This document shows, one piece after another, positions 1 to 11,268 of a DNA stretch of 64,000 nucleotides. Source of the stretch: Branchiostoma belcheri (Eukaryota > Chordata > Leptocardii > Amphioxiformes > Branchiostomatidae). Position 1 is the first letter of the stretch. Every line of letters begins with the position of its first letter. A program made the position numbers and the translations under genes. The notes beneath the pieces are model-generated. The model had not been told where the DNA came from. It worked only from the letters and a program-made list of their open reading frames with translations, and made no database searches. The stretch lies in assembly GCF_001625305.1 (NCBI RefSeq), contig NW_017804609.1, forward strand, positions 557,208-621,207. Direction: 5' to 3'.

Positions 1-830
1 ACACACAAAGTTCAAATTTGGAATCCTATGGAATGTAAACCTGCAATTGTGCAATTCTTTAGATACGAAATGCCTTGATATATCTCAGAATACATAAATC
101 CACAGCATTGGGGAAATGTTCATATTTATCTTACATTCAGTGCAGGGTTCAAAAGTGCAAAACATATCTGATTCAGTTGTTGTAAATATATAATTTTTTT
201 TTACATTTTATCTTGTAAATATCAACGCCATTCAGGCAACATTGTATGTCATGTTTGTCTGTTATGTTTGGTATGTTAATAAAGAATTGACATAGAAATT
301 CAGTGAATTACAATCATTATATATCTCACTCAGACTGTGTATTTTTGGTAAGACTTAAATTTTGGCGAAATATTCAGTTGGAAGACCCATTGCATCTAAA
401 CATAGACACATGGCTGTACACTTTTAATCAACAAATGGCCTGAAGGCACATAGGAAAGCAATAACCTCAGGGAGTGTGTATTTTACATAAGTGATACAAA
501 CAACATCTTTATATTGAATTTGGTATGATTTTTTAGGAGGGCTTTTCAAGGAAAATTGAATTGGACTGTCTCCCTAAAAATATTCCCAGCCATACAGGTC
601 TGATTAAACCATGAATTCAGCTGTCTTCTATATAAATCTATGCTAATGGGGACATTGACTGTATCATCATTTTTTAAAAACAGCTTAGTTATTTTAGCTT
701 AAGCTTAAGTTATTCTAATTCAAAGTGCATGATACCATTAGATTGACTTTGAAAGAATAATTTTGCCATAAAGATTTGCAATTTTATTCTTAGACTAGCA
801 ATTCATAGAATCAGATCATAATTCAAAACT

Positions 831-1005
831 GACCACCACTCAAGGGACCAAGAAATTTGGTCTTTGTGGACAGGTGGTCACTATAGACAGGATTCTTAAT
901 GCTTGTGTTAATAGGAAAATTATCTAAGGGACCACCAAAAAGTGGTCATATTGGCCAGGTGGTCCTTATATAGAGGTATGACTCACTTGTACAGGGTTGA
1001 CTGTA
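831..1005. repeat. interspersed GGTGGTC repeat, copy 1
   Basis: Short runs of the GACCACC/GGTGGTC type alternate with tracts such as TCTAAGGGACCACCA and end in TTGACTGTA. The same order of words recurs at about 49190-49342, with a shorter piece near 21938-21990, so this is a dispersed repeat. No coding potential or TIRs were recognised. Confidence 0.6.
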
Positions 1006-2177
1006 CTAGTTATTTCTTTTGCCAAGAATGTTTTGATATTTTGACATGAGTCAGAACGTGATGTATTTACTCCTTGGTCCCTCCTTGATCCGGACCTTTA
1101 TTTCTTACAAGAATTTCTCAAGAAAGCATTTGACCCTGATCACACGACCCTGAGTTCCCACCAAGAATTTTGTTTGATGTTTTCTTCCATTACACTTTGG
1201 CAAATGTCTAAACATGCAAACTGGTGATTTTTATCATCAAATCTTACAGCTGACTCAAAACCAAGGTTCAAAGTGTGTAATTTACATAAAACCAAGTGAA
1301 CATGATGGTAAAAAAAACAATTTGATTTGTTGGTTTTCAGATTCAAAAACTTAAAATTGAACTTGAAAATTAACATGAAAACTGAGCGTAAGAAGTCTGT
1401 GCCTTGTGTGCTATACACAGTTAAGTGGTGCATATATATTAGTCAGATCTTTAAGTCTATAAATTTTCAAAGAGAAATTTTAGCAATTAAAGATCATAAA
1501 GTCATATATAAAAACTTCCAGCAATCTGTTTTTATGATGTCTTTTTGCTAAAATTTTGCTCTTATATCTCTGATAGCCAAGGATATGAATTTTTGTGGCC
1601 TAAATTTATCAAAGCAAGCCACACTGAGTCACTCAAAATCATGGTGTTTAGTCACATCTGAGTCCAATATCCATGCATAATTAAGAAAGACCTGCCATTT
1701 TAGATTGATATTTCATTACTTGGAATCAAATTTTCAGGATTTTATCAAATTAGAAAAGATCTATTAAAAGCCGGAGCGACAAAAGAAGGCCTTAGTCACT
1801 CAGAAGCTCCAAAATCAATGAATTTTCATGTCTACATTTGAATACATGAATAGAGGGCACCACTGGGGTACAGTAAAGGACAGATTAGTTTGTTACATGT
1901 GGCAGAACTTGTTGCGTTTGTATTGATTTTTGTGACATTGTTGCTAAGAATATCTGTGAGTGGGGAGTTGGGGTTCGATAAAGTATGCAGGAATGTGTTG
2001 TTGCCACCTCGGTGCCAGACTAATATCAGAAATACAATATTCAGAGACGCGTACATGTACGTGTATGTATGTGTGACTCAGGTATTGACAAAATATCACA
2101 GACTGTGCTTCGAAAGCGTCAACAAATTTTTACATCAAATTTAGTTATTTTTATTTTAATTTGCATGGGGGAAAAAC

Positions 2178-2296
2178 GGGGGTAATTCAACCAGGCCGGC
2201 TGTGTTGTCTACATGCAATCAGAAAATAGCACATAAAAGCTCCCAAAGACCATGAAGGCCCCCAAAACCCCCAGTTTTTGGCATGCTATGGAGGCA
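2178..2296 (+). mobile_element. AGCCTCCGTAGC TIR element, 5'-truncated copy
   Basis: The sequence matches the 3' two thirds of the full element at 62041-62206, from the AATTCAACCAGGCCGGC block to the end GCATGCTATGGAGGC. The left inverted repeat is missing. It is a non-autonomous, MITE-like remnant without an ORF. Confidence 0.7.
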
Positions 2297-3040
2297 ACCC
2301 TTAACACACCCTTTCTTTGCCCCTGAATCCATGCACTTGTCAAGTTTTATATCGTATTTTTCCACATCAGCCTTCTACATCAAATCCCCCCCCACTCCCA
2401 CATGTACCTGGCATTTACGATTCTTTGCCCAGAGGTACACACGTACTGCATGTATTGATGGAAACTTTCAACAGCCATTATCGTAAAGTAGATTGTCTGG
2501 GAACCATTTTTTTTCATCCAGTGCAGTTTTTAGCGCTTGGAAATCAGATTTTTCAAAGTCAATATTGTAGTCAGACACTTATCTACATACTGAATTAAAA
2601 CCACACTATCCCAATGTATATGGACCCTCGTGGAGCAAAAATATCCAAAATTCAGACATAAAATGGTTACTGGAAGGGCCCTGAGCTGATTTTTAGGGTA
2701 CCTCCCATAAAATATAATTAGGACTCATTTTGGTACCTGTTTCTGCAGTTTTAAATGCCCAAAGTATAAAATGCTGATTACATGTGCTAATTTGAAGCAG
2801 TATGTGTCAATATCATAAAAATTGCCATATTCAGAATATTCCAGTTTTGCTGCTCTGAAATTGCATTGGGCACAGGATTTTATATATACCAGATGCTTCT
2901 TGTCATTATTTAATAAACATTTCCTTGGAATGTCGCTCTTGTACTTCTGTTCCCAAATTGATTTATTCTGACCTTGTCCAGTATAGATTTTTAGGAGGCT
3001 CGCGCCAATTTGAAGGTCACACGTGCAGAACTGTGGAACC

Positions 3041-3052
3041 AAGATGGCCGCC
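3041..3052 (+). promoter_or_regulatory. YY1-like motif (AAGATGGCCGCC)
   Basis: AAGATGGCCGCC contains the ATGGC core of the YY1 consensus in a locally CpG-containing patch (GCGCCAATT, CACGTG nearby). No exon is visible next to it, so a promoter role is only a possibility. Confidence 0.25.
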
Positions 3053-3834
3053 ACGGCGTTCCGTCCGTAACATTTTATGACAAGCCGTAAAAAATAAGCC
3101 CTGAGAATAAGCCGACAGCCGTTTCCTCGTAAAACGTTTCAGTTCGATACATATCTTGATTTGTTGGCAGGGCATAAAATGGTAACGACGTCATTCCCTG
3201 AAACTTTGAATTACTATCTCGTATTATGCATGAAGTTATTCATTATGCATCATAAGGAAGAACAGTCTATTAATTGAAGTCCCATCATTAAGCACTGCAA
3301 CTGTTGAACTTATGCATTTTAGGCTGAAGCTTCCCTTTCTCATTATATAATTTTACAAGTGAGATTCATGTATCAACAGAACCAACCAACAAACATTTTC
3401 CAAATTGAATTTAATTGTCTTACATATTCTTAAGACTCTGTCAGAATATCAACATTTTTGGAATTCTATCATGGAAAAGATGTAGATATATTTTATTTTT
3501 GATAGTTTCCTGGAAATTTCTCATAGTCCAAATAAAAGTGTCCAGCATTTTGTTTTTACATATGCTAATTTTTTCATAGCTCCGACCACTGGACCAAGTG
3601 ATGATTCGTGAATACAAAAAATTCACAGGAGCAAAATAGCAATCCCATATAGCACCTTTGTTAATATCTCGAAATGCAAATTAAGAACAATGCATACATG
3701 TGTGAATGCAAAATTTTTGATGGACATGCAGCCATTGTTTCATTGGTCGGGTCGCTAATTGCTCAGCTATCATTGGTTGAACTGGTAATTGTGATGGACA
3801 CTCAGGGTCAGTCTATTCCCAGAACAATCTCATA

Positions 3835-4050
3835 ATGAACCCGTCCTACGCATCACCCGTCAGTGCCTGTTCACGAGCGCATCTTAATGACTCCGTCCTA
3901 CGCTCTGCCTGTCAGTGCCTGTTTTGCAAGCGAATCACAACGATCGATCTCGCCCCACGCTGTCCTTTTCAGTGCCTGTTCGCAAGTGTTTCTTAATGAA
4001 CCCGTCTTACGCACCACTTGTCAGTGCCTGTTCGTGAGTGAGCCTTAATA
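3835..4050. repeat. tandem array, about four units of 52-56 bp
   Basis: Units begin near 3835, 3887, 3940 and 3996. Each carries a form of CCGTCCTACGC followed by GTCAGTGCCTGTTC and a run ending in TCTTAATGA. The frame is open in places because of the repeat, not because of a gene. Confidence 0.75.
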
Positions 4051-4167
4051 GAGTGAGCAGCAATAGAAGTTCATGGATATATAATAGAACGTGGGAAACA
4101 GACTTGTTTATGCGTTAATGACTCGTGTTCAGCCAGATGTGATCATGCGTTAAGCACAGATGTGCCA

Positions 4168-4571
4168 GAGATATTGCGAGGGAGGGAGGGAGGAGGAGAC
4201 ACTGAATTATATTGCTTCCTTTTATTTTGCTAATCGTGTGCTGTTTTCTGACTGCTGAAATGAAGTAATGAAGTCCGTTATAGCCAAAGAAGACAGTATG
4301 TGTGAAGTCAAGGAAAATGAATTGTATATTAAACAACAAAAAACAATGGAATGAAGAGTGGAGATATTGTAAAGGAGGGAGGGAGGAGACACTGAGTTAT
4401 AATGCGTTTCTTTTTGCTGATCGTGTGCTGTTTTCTGACTGCTGTCTTTTGGCCACAAAGCCTGAGAAATGAAACAACGAAGTCCGTTGTAGCCTCAGAA
4501 AACAGTATGTATGTAGCCAGGCAAAGCAAATTTGCTTTATTAAACTACAAAAACAAGGGAAAGAAGAGTGG
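4168..4571. repeat. two-copy direct duplication, about 192 bp
   Basis: GAGATATTG starts both copies (4168 and 4360). Both continue through a GGAGGGAGG purine tract, GAGACACTGA, CGTGTGCTGTTTTCTGACTG and AACAGTATGT, and end in GAAGAGTGG. The second copy carries an insertion after TGACTGCTG. Confidence 0.8.
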
Positions 4572-5313
4572 ATGGAGGGACTATAGACATTGGGTTGGCA
4601 TTGAGTTGTGATATCTCTCTTCTTCTCTGTAGTGAACTAGCACGTCATGAGTTTGAATCCTCACAGTTCTTCTAAATCTGAAAACTGGAGGTAAAGACAA
4701 AATCTTATAGATGCAAGAAACTCACAGTACTTGGAACGGTTCTAAGCATATGGGAGAAATATACATGTAGTTCAGCACCAAGGACAGGGTCTGTTACTGC
4801 ATGTTTTAGCATATGGAGTTTTTAAAAAAAAAATTGAGACTAGAATTTGTATTACATGTAGAATAAATGAGCAGTTAGACCACTATTTCTTCTAAATCTA
4901 AAACTGGATGTAAAGGCAAGGCAAATCTAACAAAAGGAAGATATTCATAGTTCTTGGAGCAGTTCCAAGAGCTTGAAGACAGATTGAGAGTGTGTGAATC
5001 ACCAGAAGTGCAAACTGTTTTCCCATTTGCTCATATGCATTAAACGAGTTTGTTAGTTCATTAGTGATGCTGAAGAAGAGTGGAGGATGTAACAGTCACT
5101 TGAAACGTCCAGAAATTATCGCCGTAATTTATCCAGTACATGTAGTAGAGTTTGAATTTCCAATGAGAAAATATTCCTAGTTCTTGGAGCAGTTCCAAGC
5201 GTGCTGAAGACAGAGATTGAGGTTGTGTGAATCACCAGAAGCACCAATATAAAAGCCCCGCCCAGAGACTTATGTGGGCTTATGGTTGGCCCATTCTTTA
5301 TCATGCTTTATTG

Positions 5314-5580
5314 CCAGTGACAGACCCGGGGGTTTTCAGGCTGTGTTCTGCATAGCAAATTAAAACAAAAGAGAAACCAAGGAAAAATCATCACAGTCTC
5401 TGCCAGAATGCACGATCCCTGATAAACAGTATTGTAACAGAGAAATTTAAGATGAAAATAAATAGATTTAAGCTATACTGACATCCGTGACAGACCCGGG
5501 GGTTTTCAGGCTGTGTTCTGAATAGCAAATTAAAACAAAGGAGAAACCAAGGAAAAATCATTGCAGTCTCTGCCAGAATG
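5314..5580. repeat. two-copy direct duplication, 170-bp period
   Basis: GTGACAGACCCGGGGGTTTT at 5317 recurs at 5487, and both copies continue to CTCTGCCAGAATG with few differences. The spacer between the matching blocks is about 75 bp. The high similarity suggests a recent event. Confidence 0.85.
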
Positions 5581-6059
5581 AGAGATCAGAAACAGTTATC
5601 GATGATCGATTTACCAGTCTGAGAGAAATTTAAGGTATCTGTCTAGTTGGGTACAATGTGTCTGGTAATCAAAGAAGATATCACACATTTTAGATATTGC
5701 ATTTCCTCCAATACCTTGAACATGCCTGGTTACCTGATTATCACTATTCAATGTAACAGATCAACAAATCTACCAACAGAGGCAAGTGTGGCCCCTTGAA
5801 CTCCGTCCCGTTTTAAGAGACTTCTGCAATAACTGAAATGACCCAAATGAAATGATATGGACCATATGTTGAATTTAAAGCTCCTTAGTTATATATGTCT
5901 TTGTAATGCTGATACCTGTATGTGTAATTATACATGTCTATAGATTCACTGTATGTGTTTATGGATTTTTTAGGACTTCAAACATGTAACCTGTGTCTTG
6001 TACTTCTCTGATCCTCTGACCTCTTCCCTCATGACCCCAATTAAAGCAGCCAGCCGGCT

Positions 6060-6262
6060 GATTTCAGTGTTTTATAAATGAATTATTTATCTGTTTACTT
6101 CTTAGAACATTGTTAGTGATCACTTGTATTTGTTACTACTTGTATTTTAGATTTTTTAAATGTTTTTATCTGGACAGGGGGCCTTGAAAAGGCACCGCCT
6201 GTTCCCCCTGTCCTGTCCTTGTGACAGAGTTCAAATAAATAAATGAATAAATAAATAAAAAA
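6060..6262 (+). mobile_element. LINE-like 3' tail ending in an (AAAT)n run
   Basis: A T-rich 3'-UTR-like segment with GGCACCGCCTG and CCTTGTGACAGAGTTC leads directly into AAATAAATAAATGAATAAAT. This layout is typical of the 3' ends of 5'-truncated non-LTR retrotransposons. No reverse-transcriptase coding remains. The tail stops about 80 bp before the splice acceptor of the IQ exon. Confidence 0.5.
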
Positions 6263-6340
6263 CATTTAAGAAACAAAATAAACAAATAAGCAAACTTCTT
6301 CAGATCTCTAACCAATGTTTTGTTTTCTCTCCTCCTGCAG

Positions 6341-7195
6341 GCCGGGTTCCGAGGTCATCAAGTGCGGAAGGGGATGAAGAAAGACAAACCTGCCGAGGAG
6401 ACACCTGCAGCTGCTCAGGCCGCACCTGAAGACGCCAAGGAAGAGGCTCCCAAGGAAGACACACCTGCCGAGAAACCTGCAGAAGAAAAACCCGCCAAAG
6501 AAACACCTGCAGCTGAACCAGAGGCGAAAAAAGAAGAAGAAGAAGAAATTGATATTGACTTGAATGATCCTGAAACAGAGAAGGCCGCCCTGAAGATCCA
6601 GGCTGGGTTTAAGGGCTACAAAGTGCGGAAGGGCATCACCAAGAAGGAGGAAGAACCAGCCAAGGAAGAACCTGCTAAGGAGGAAGAAAAACCTGCTGAG
6701 GAGACGAAACCAGAACCTGAAGTCTCCGAACCGACAGAAGAAAAGAAGGAAGAAAAGAAAGAGGAAGAAGAAGAAATTGACATTGATCTCGATGACCCGG
6801 AAACAGAAAAAGCAGCGATAAAAATCCAGGCTGGATTCAAGGGCTACAAAGCAAGAAAGGGGATGAAACCAAAGGAGGGAGAAGCTCCGAAAGCTGAGGA
6901 GAAGGCGGAAGAAAAACCTGAAGAAAAATCTGAAGAAAAAGCTGAAGAAAAGAAAGAGGAAGCAGAAACAACAGAAAAACCTGCTGCAGCACAAGAAGAG
7001 GAAGAAATAGACATCGATCTGAATGATCCGGAAACGGAAAAGGCCGCGATAAAAATCCAGGCGGGGTTTAAGGGGTACAAGGCAAGGAAGGGGATGAAGA
7101 AAGAGGAGACACCAGCTCAAGACGCCACCGAGAAACCGGCAGAAACTCAAGATGCTGAGGAGAAGCCAGCAGAAGAAGCTGAGAAGACGGAATAG
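6341..7195 (+). CDS. IQ-motif protein, last coding exon (5' partial; neuromodulin/Igloo-like)
   Basis: The exon follows a pyrimidine-rich acceptor ending in CAG at 6340 and reads in phase 0 to TAG at 7193-7195 (284 residues). It opens inside an IQ motif (AGFRGHQVRKG); the leading K-I-Q part must come from an upstream exon that I did not find. Three further units start at about residues 69, 145 and 222. Each has the form E-IDID-L-x-DPETEKAA, then KIQAGFKGYK and an RKG end, so the period is 76-77 residues. Linkers are rich in Glu, Lys, Ala and Pro and probably disordered. IQ motifs bind calmodulin, often without calcium; neuromodulin, neurogranin and Igloo proteins share the AA-x-KIQ-x-F-G pattern. 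Calmodulin buffering at membranes or in cilia is inference. There is no membrane segment and no enzymatic domain. The family assignment is moderate; the IQ repeats are certain. Confidence 0.88.
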   Translation, partial: AGFRGHQVRKGMKKDKPAEETPAAAQAAPEDAKEEAPKEDTPAEKPAEEKPAKETPAAEPEAKKEEEEEIDIDLNDPETEKAALKIQAGFKGYKVRKGITKKEEEPAKEEPAKEEEKPAEETKPEPEVSEPTEEKKEEKKEEEEEIDIDLDDPETEKAAIKIQAGFKGYKARKGMKPKEGEAPKAEEKAEEKPEEKSEEKAEEKKEEAETTEKPAAAQEEEEIDIDLNDPETEKAAIKIQAGFKGYKARKGMKKEETPAQDATEKPAETQDAEEKPAEEAEKTE

Positions 7196-7288
7196 ATCTT
7201 AAGACGCAGTTGAAGAGGTTGTTGTAACTTACTACAGGAATCTTAGAGAGATGGAGACACCCAGCAAAGTTACTTGTTTCTTGGACAA

Positions 7289-7294
7289 AATAAA
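7289..7294 (+). terminator. poly(A) signal AATAAA of the IQ-protein gene
   Basis: A canonical AATAAA lies about 94 bp after the stop codon, giving a short 3' UTR. It precedes the foldback element at 7334. Confidence 0.65.
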
Positions 7295-7333
7295 GAATTC
7301 CAAGATGACAACTTGACTGAGGAATGCGTGAAG

Positions 7334-7582
7334 AGACTCTTTTTACACAACAAAGTCTTTTATTCAGCCGACGTTTCGGTGACCGCCTGTCACCTTCCTC
7401 AGGGCAATTCTGACTGGTTCACTTTGCACTACAGCAATGTTATCTGGAAATGAATCTATAAGAATAGCAGCGACACCTGTGCTGCAGTGCAATGTGAACC
7501 AGTCAGAATTGCCCTGAGGAAGGTGACAGACGGTCACTGGAACGTCGACTGAATAAAAGACTTGGTTGTGTAAAAAGAGTTT
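7334..7582. mobile_element. foldback element with arms of about 90 bp
   Basis: The left arm (about 7334-7430) and right arm (about 7485-7582) are near-perfect reverse complements. The outer ends are ACTCTTTTTACACAACAAAG and its complement, and the inner part carries CTGAGGAAGGTGACAG. About 55 bp of unpaired sequence separates them. There is no ORF. The CTGAGGAAGGTGACAG...ACGTCG block resembles a motif often seen at the ends of invertebrate retroelements, but I cannot name the family. Confidence 0.85.
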
Positions 7583-10127
7583 CTTTACTCAGTGTCTTAC
7601 CAACCTGATGAAACTAATTCATTGGCTGAGGAATGTGTCAGACTTGTTTTGAGTTCAAGGCTGTTAGGTCTGGGTTAGGAAATGCTGACAGTCTCGACAC
7701 TGAGTATCGAGTTGTCTTCCTTTTTGAAGGTCTAAGAAGCAAGGAATTTTGTGGGTGTCTGATGAGGCCCAGAGGTGTCAAAGAACTTAGGGTTATGTGC
7801 AAGTTATACTTGGTGTAAAGAATGATCACTACTGACGAAAGAAAGCACTGGTTTTCCAGAAGAAATTTCACCAATCATGAACATTCCAAACGAGAATGGA
7901 GTAATTTGAACTTGAACTTGTAGAATATGAGAAATCATTCCGTATTTATACTTGAATTTTCCACAATTGGGGGCCATGGCAATGGAATGGGTAATTTGAG
8001 AATTCAAACCCCCCTCTAGAATGTATTGGAATCATTGATAAGTGGATGTCATTTTAAAAATTATTCGACCGTTTTCACTGCCTTGTAGTTACCGTATTCA
8101 GCTGCAAAATGTTTTAAAATGCGAATTAAGATTCCCCCAATGCTCTGCCAAAAGAAAATGAAGTTTTAAAAAATTGCAACACCATTTACATGTAAAGCAC
8201 TTATCTTCAGAGTACTTACTGTCTATGAAGAGGTGTTTTTATCATTAGCCTCCTTTGCAGACTTCTTTGAACAGCTGCATTTCTTCGGCAAAATTCCCTC
8301 CACGGCATTACTCCCTCTGATGCATTAAAGAACCTTAGGCGGTGTAAAAAAATTGCGTATCAATGCCCCCTCCAAAAATATAAATGCTGCTGTGCCAAGA
8401 AGTCTGTGAAGTAGGCTATAACTACTTTATCGGTGCCATGAGGTGGCCAATTTTTTTGTCCCTTTCCAGCAGCAAAAATACAAGGATGAAAAAGACCTTT
8501 GATTCAAAATTGAAATTTATGCTCTTTCTTCCTAGAGTGTGAACCATGTTTGGGAGTAAAGAGTAAATCTCCCAAACTACTGGCTGCTTCACAACATTCT
8601 TGGATTCGTAACCTTAAGAAAAACTATTATCATAACATATGGTCACATCTTGATGAAGTATTGACCCTGCTGTATTGTGAGTCTGGCTTGTAGCTTTCTC
8701 ACCAGATAAACATGAAAAATGAAGGGGCTAAATTAAATGTAGTTCAAATCCCTGAGATTTAGAGTGTCGAAAGAAAGTTACAGAAAGTTATAGAAAGTTT
8801 AGCTCAAGACAAAATCAGCACATGTATCTGTTCATGTATGTCTGGTGCCATAAAAACACCTTACAGTTACCTAGTAATACTAGTACACATGTATGTGTCT
8901 CTCAAAGATAGAGAATGAATTTTTTTCACCAAAGAGCCCACTTCTCTTGTGACTTGAGGACATAATAAGGTGTTTTAAACAACTTATGCATTTTAGAATT
9001 GCCACACACTGTGACTCTAGTTTGCTGCAATCCATCTTGTTGTAAGAATACTAAAGCTCACTATTTAACAAATGCCTCGAATTTGTACAGAAGCACAAAC
9101 TAACTAACTTACCGACAAAATGCAGTTTCCTTCAGGAACTTAAACCAATAGCAAAACCTCTGCACTGTAAATACTTCTGTCAGCAATAATTCATAAAAAT
9201 GTCTTTATCAATAGTTTCTTATATCAAATTTACGATATTATAATATTGCGACACCTTTTCCTATTTGTAGTAGAAGTAAGAAAAATCACTGAAAAAAAGG
9301 TATATTCCTTTTTATACGTGTACATATTATATAAAATTAGAAGACTTCTCAGTTTTTGTGTGTTTTTGATGTATACAAGAGAAACACTTGTGGAATATTC
9401 ATAAAGAATTGAACCTTTCCAATTGCTAAATTATATAATATATATATATAGATGCATGATACACTTTACTTAGTACAATCTTGACTTAAATTTGTAGTTG
9501 TACTTACACCAGGATAAAGGCTCAGAGGAGCAAAGTCATCACAGTTTTGCTCACCTCACAATGGAGCCAACAATAAAAGGATGAACCACACTGATGGGTG
9601 TTTGGTGATTATGAGTCTATTTATTCTATGAATGGTTTATTGTGTGTGCGTGTGTGTGTGTGTGTGAATGTGTGTTTGTGGATGTGAGTGGCTGTGTGTG
9701 TGTGTGTGAGAGAGAGAGTGTGTGTGTGTGTGTGTTGTTTCTGTTCAATTTTGGAGAGGACTTTGCTAAATATTTTTAGATGTGTGTATGAGTCATGTTC
9801 TGTTCAGAAAATAGAAGTTAAAAGTCTTTAAAGTGCCTCTTTACCATTTTGTTGAAATGCCATTTAAATTGGAACAAAAGGCTCTGGTTACAAGGGACCT
9901 TGTTTCTAAGGACAACAGTATCAGATTTCCTATTGTTTCCTGGGCTTTAAATGGTTGCAGAGTTTTGGCAACACTTGAGCACTGAATACCACCAGAAATA
10001 AATTTTTCTGGGACAGCCTAGTACATAGTAAAGCTATTCTTGGCATTAAAAGAAATATGAACCAGTCCAGTGTTGAATGAAAGGAAAAAGAGAGGAAACA
10101 CACATTTCATATTTTACTATCACAACT
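7583..10127. other. intergenic region between the convergent IQ-protein and enkurin genes
   Basis: AT-rich sequence with no ORF carrying recognisable motifs and no credible splice-bounded exon. It contains the TG microsatellite near 9640. Apart from that I see nothing in it. Confidence 0.6.
9640..9736. repeat. (TG)n microsatellite with GA interruptions
   Basis: Imperfect TG dinucleotide runs are interrupted by GAGAGAGAGA and a few substitutions. Confidence 0.95.
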
Positions 10128-10133
10128 TTTATT
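10128..10133 (-). terminator. possible poly(A) signal of enkurin
   Basis: AATAAA on the minus strand about 1.1 kb beyond the enkurin stop codon. A variant ATTAAA lies closer, at 10384-10389. Either would put the duplicated exon relics (10738-11180) inside the 3' UTR. Confidence 0.3.
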
Positions 10134-10380
10134 TTGTCTCTTTATGTACAATATTAAGAGCTGTTGGTTGTATATACAAAATCTGTGTCCTAAATACTTT
10201 GTGACAAATTTCACAAGAACCGAGTACTCAAACACGAACAAGCAATGTATAAAATGTTCTACTTTGCTGACACCCTGGCTGTCTAAGAGTAAGACAGTTA
10301 TTTTTGATGAAAGCACTAGAAGTGGTAGAGAGTGTACATTGTATTACACTTCATTTTATCTCTTTTACACAAAGTAAGGC

Positions 10381-10620
10381 ACTTTTAATACAAAAAAAAC
10401 TTGCTTTTAGTGGAACCTCCATATTCTGGTGCTCAAGAGAATTCAACATTGGCAACTTGTAACATCAGTATTACACTTAATTCTGTGTATTTCACATAGT
10501 ACATGATGGCAATTTTGCTACAAAAACCTTGCTGTTAGTGTAACGTTTCTGCTATTAGGTGCACTGATAACTCAATGTTGGCAACTTGGGAAGCAGCGTA
10601 GTGCAATTCTTCACCCCATA
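10381..10620. repeat. two-copy diverged duplication, 129-bp period
   Basis: CTTGCTTTTAGTG near 10400 and CTTGCTGTTAGTG near 10529 each lead into a TTGGCAACTTG block. The copies are clearly diverged. Confidence 0.55.
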
Positions 10621-10737
10621 TTAGCTGGAAGTAACTGTATGTACAATGTACATATTTCCAAACTTGTGACACAATAATAAGGCACTATAATTAGTAACAT
10701 ACAAATGTTCGTCACGTTGAAAGGATTAGTACATGTC

Positions 10738-10795
10738 ATGTTAGTTCTTCTCGTATTTTTGCCATCTTCTCTATCTCTCAGAATTCCAACACAAA
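10738..10795 (-). pseudogene. second relic of the enkurin 3' end (distal part only)
   Basis: The block TTAGTTCTTCT...TTGCCATCTTCTC...AGAATTCCAAC matches 11162-11207, which lies next to the first relic. Only this distal part is kept, so the tandem copying at the enkurin 3' end appears to have happened more than once. Confidence 0.5.
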
Positions 10796-11080
10796 CGCTT
10801 ACTGATAATATATTATAATTGTAGCACTTCAGCAGAATGTACTACGCCTGTGCAAAACGCAAATTTTTCACGTTTTTCATTGGATTTCTGGTCAATGCTG
10901 CATCAGAATTTTGCCTGTTGCAGACAATGTCTTTTCTGACATAACATTTGGAAACTACAGACTGGATGTTAATCTTACATACGGGCATATGGCCTTATAT
11001 GAGACGTTCTGCCAAAGTGCTATGCGCAATACATGTACATTACGGGTTTTGCGCTGGTGCAGTATGTTCTGCTGACATGC

Positions 11081-11180
11081 TTGTAAACCCTTTCCCCCCA
11101 GGACTACAGATGATTGTTTAGTGGTTTGCAATGTAGTTTTGTGCTTTTCAATAGCTTCTATGTTAGTTCTTTTTGTACAC
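11081..11180 (-). pseudogene. relic duplicate of the enkurin terminal exon
   Basis: On the minus strand this segment encodes EAIEKHKT and then a broken end. It matches the last codons and stop region of the real enkurin exon (EAIEKHKTIYIANH, 11269-11326). A 4-bp deletion (ATCT) after the KT codons shifts the frame. The match continues past the stop into the 3' UTR (TTTAGTGGTTTGC and ACCCTTTCCCC in both). The offset from the real exon is about 146 bp. It lies in the 3' UTR or just beyond and is not expected to be translated as enkurin. Confidence 0.8.
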
Positions 11181-11268
11181 TTGCCATCTTCTCTCTTAGA
11201 ATTCCAACAATAACACATATATTATGATAATCGTAACCCTTTCCCCAAAAAAATTGAAGATTGTTCAT

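Larger units (their letters stand above)
1..6340. other. non-coding region 5' of the IQ-protein exon (intron or intergenic)
   Basis: I see no convincing exon here. The open frames are short and lack family motifs or good splice signals. The exon at 6341 needs an upstream partner ending in the first half of an IQ motif, and I could not find it in this stretch, so the 5' exons probably lie outside the window. The region holds local duplications and repeats listed separately: an interspersed repeat at 831, a TIR-element fragment at 2178, tandem units at 3835, 4168 and 5314, and a LINE-like tail before 6262. The rest is AT-rich unique sequence. Confidence 0.6.

Noticed and set aside
6308-7150. 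Long minus-strand open frame rich in Phe and Leu (280 codons)
   Set aside because: It is the reverse of the Lys/Glu-rich IQ-protein exon; codons for Lys and Glu read as Phe, Leu and Ser on the other strand. The plus strand has IQ motifs and splice and poly(A) signals.
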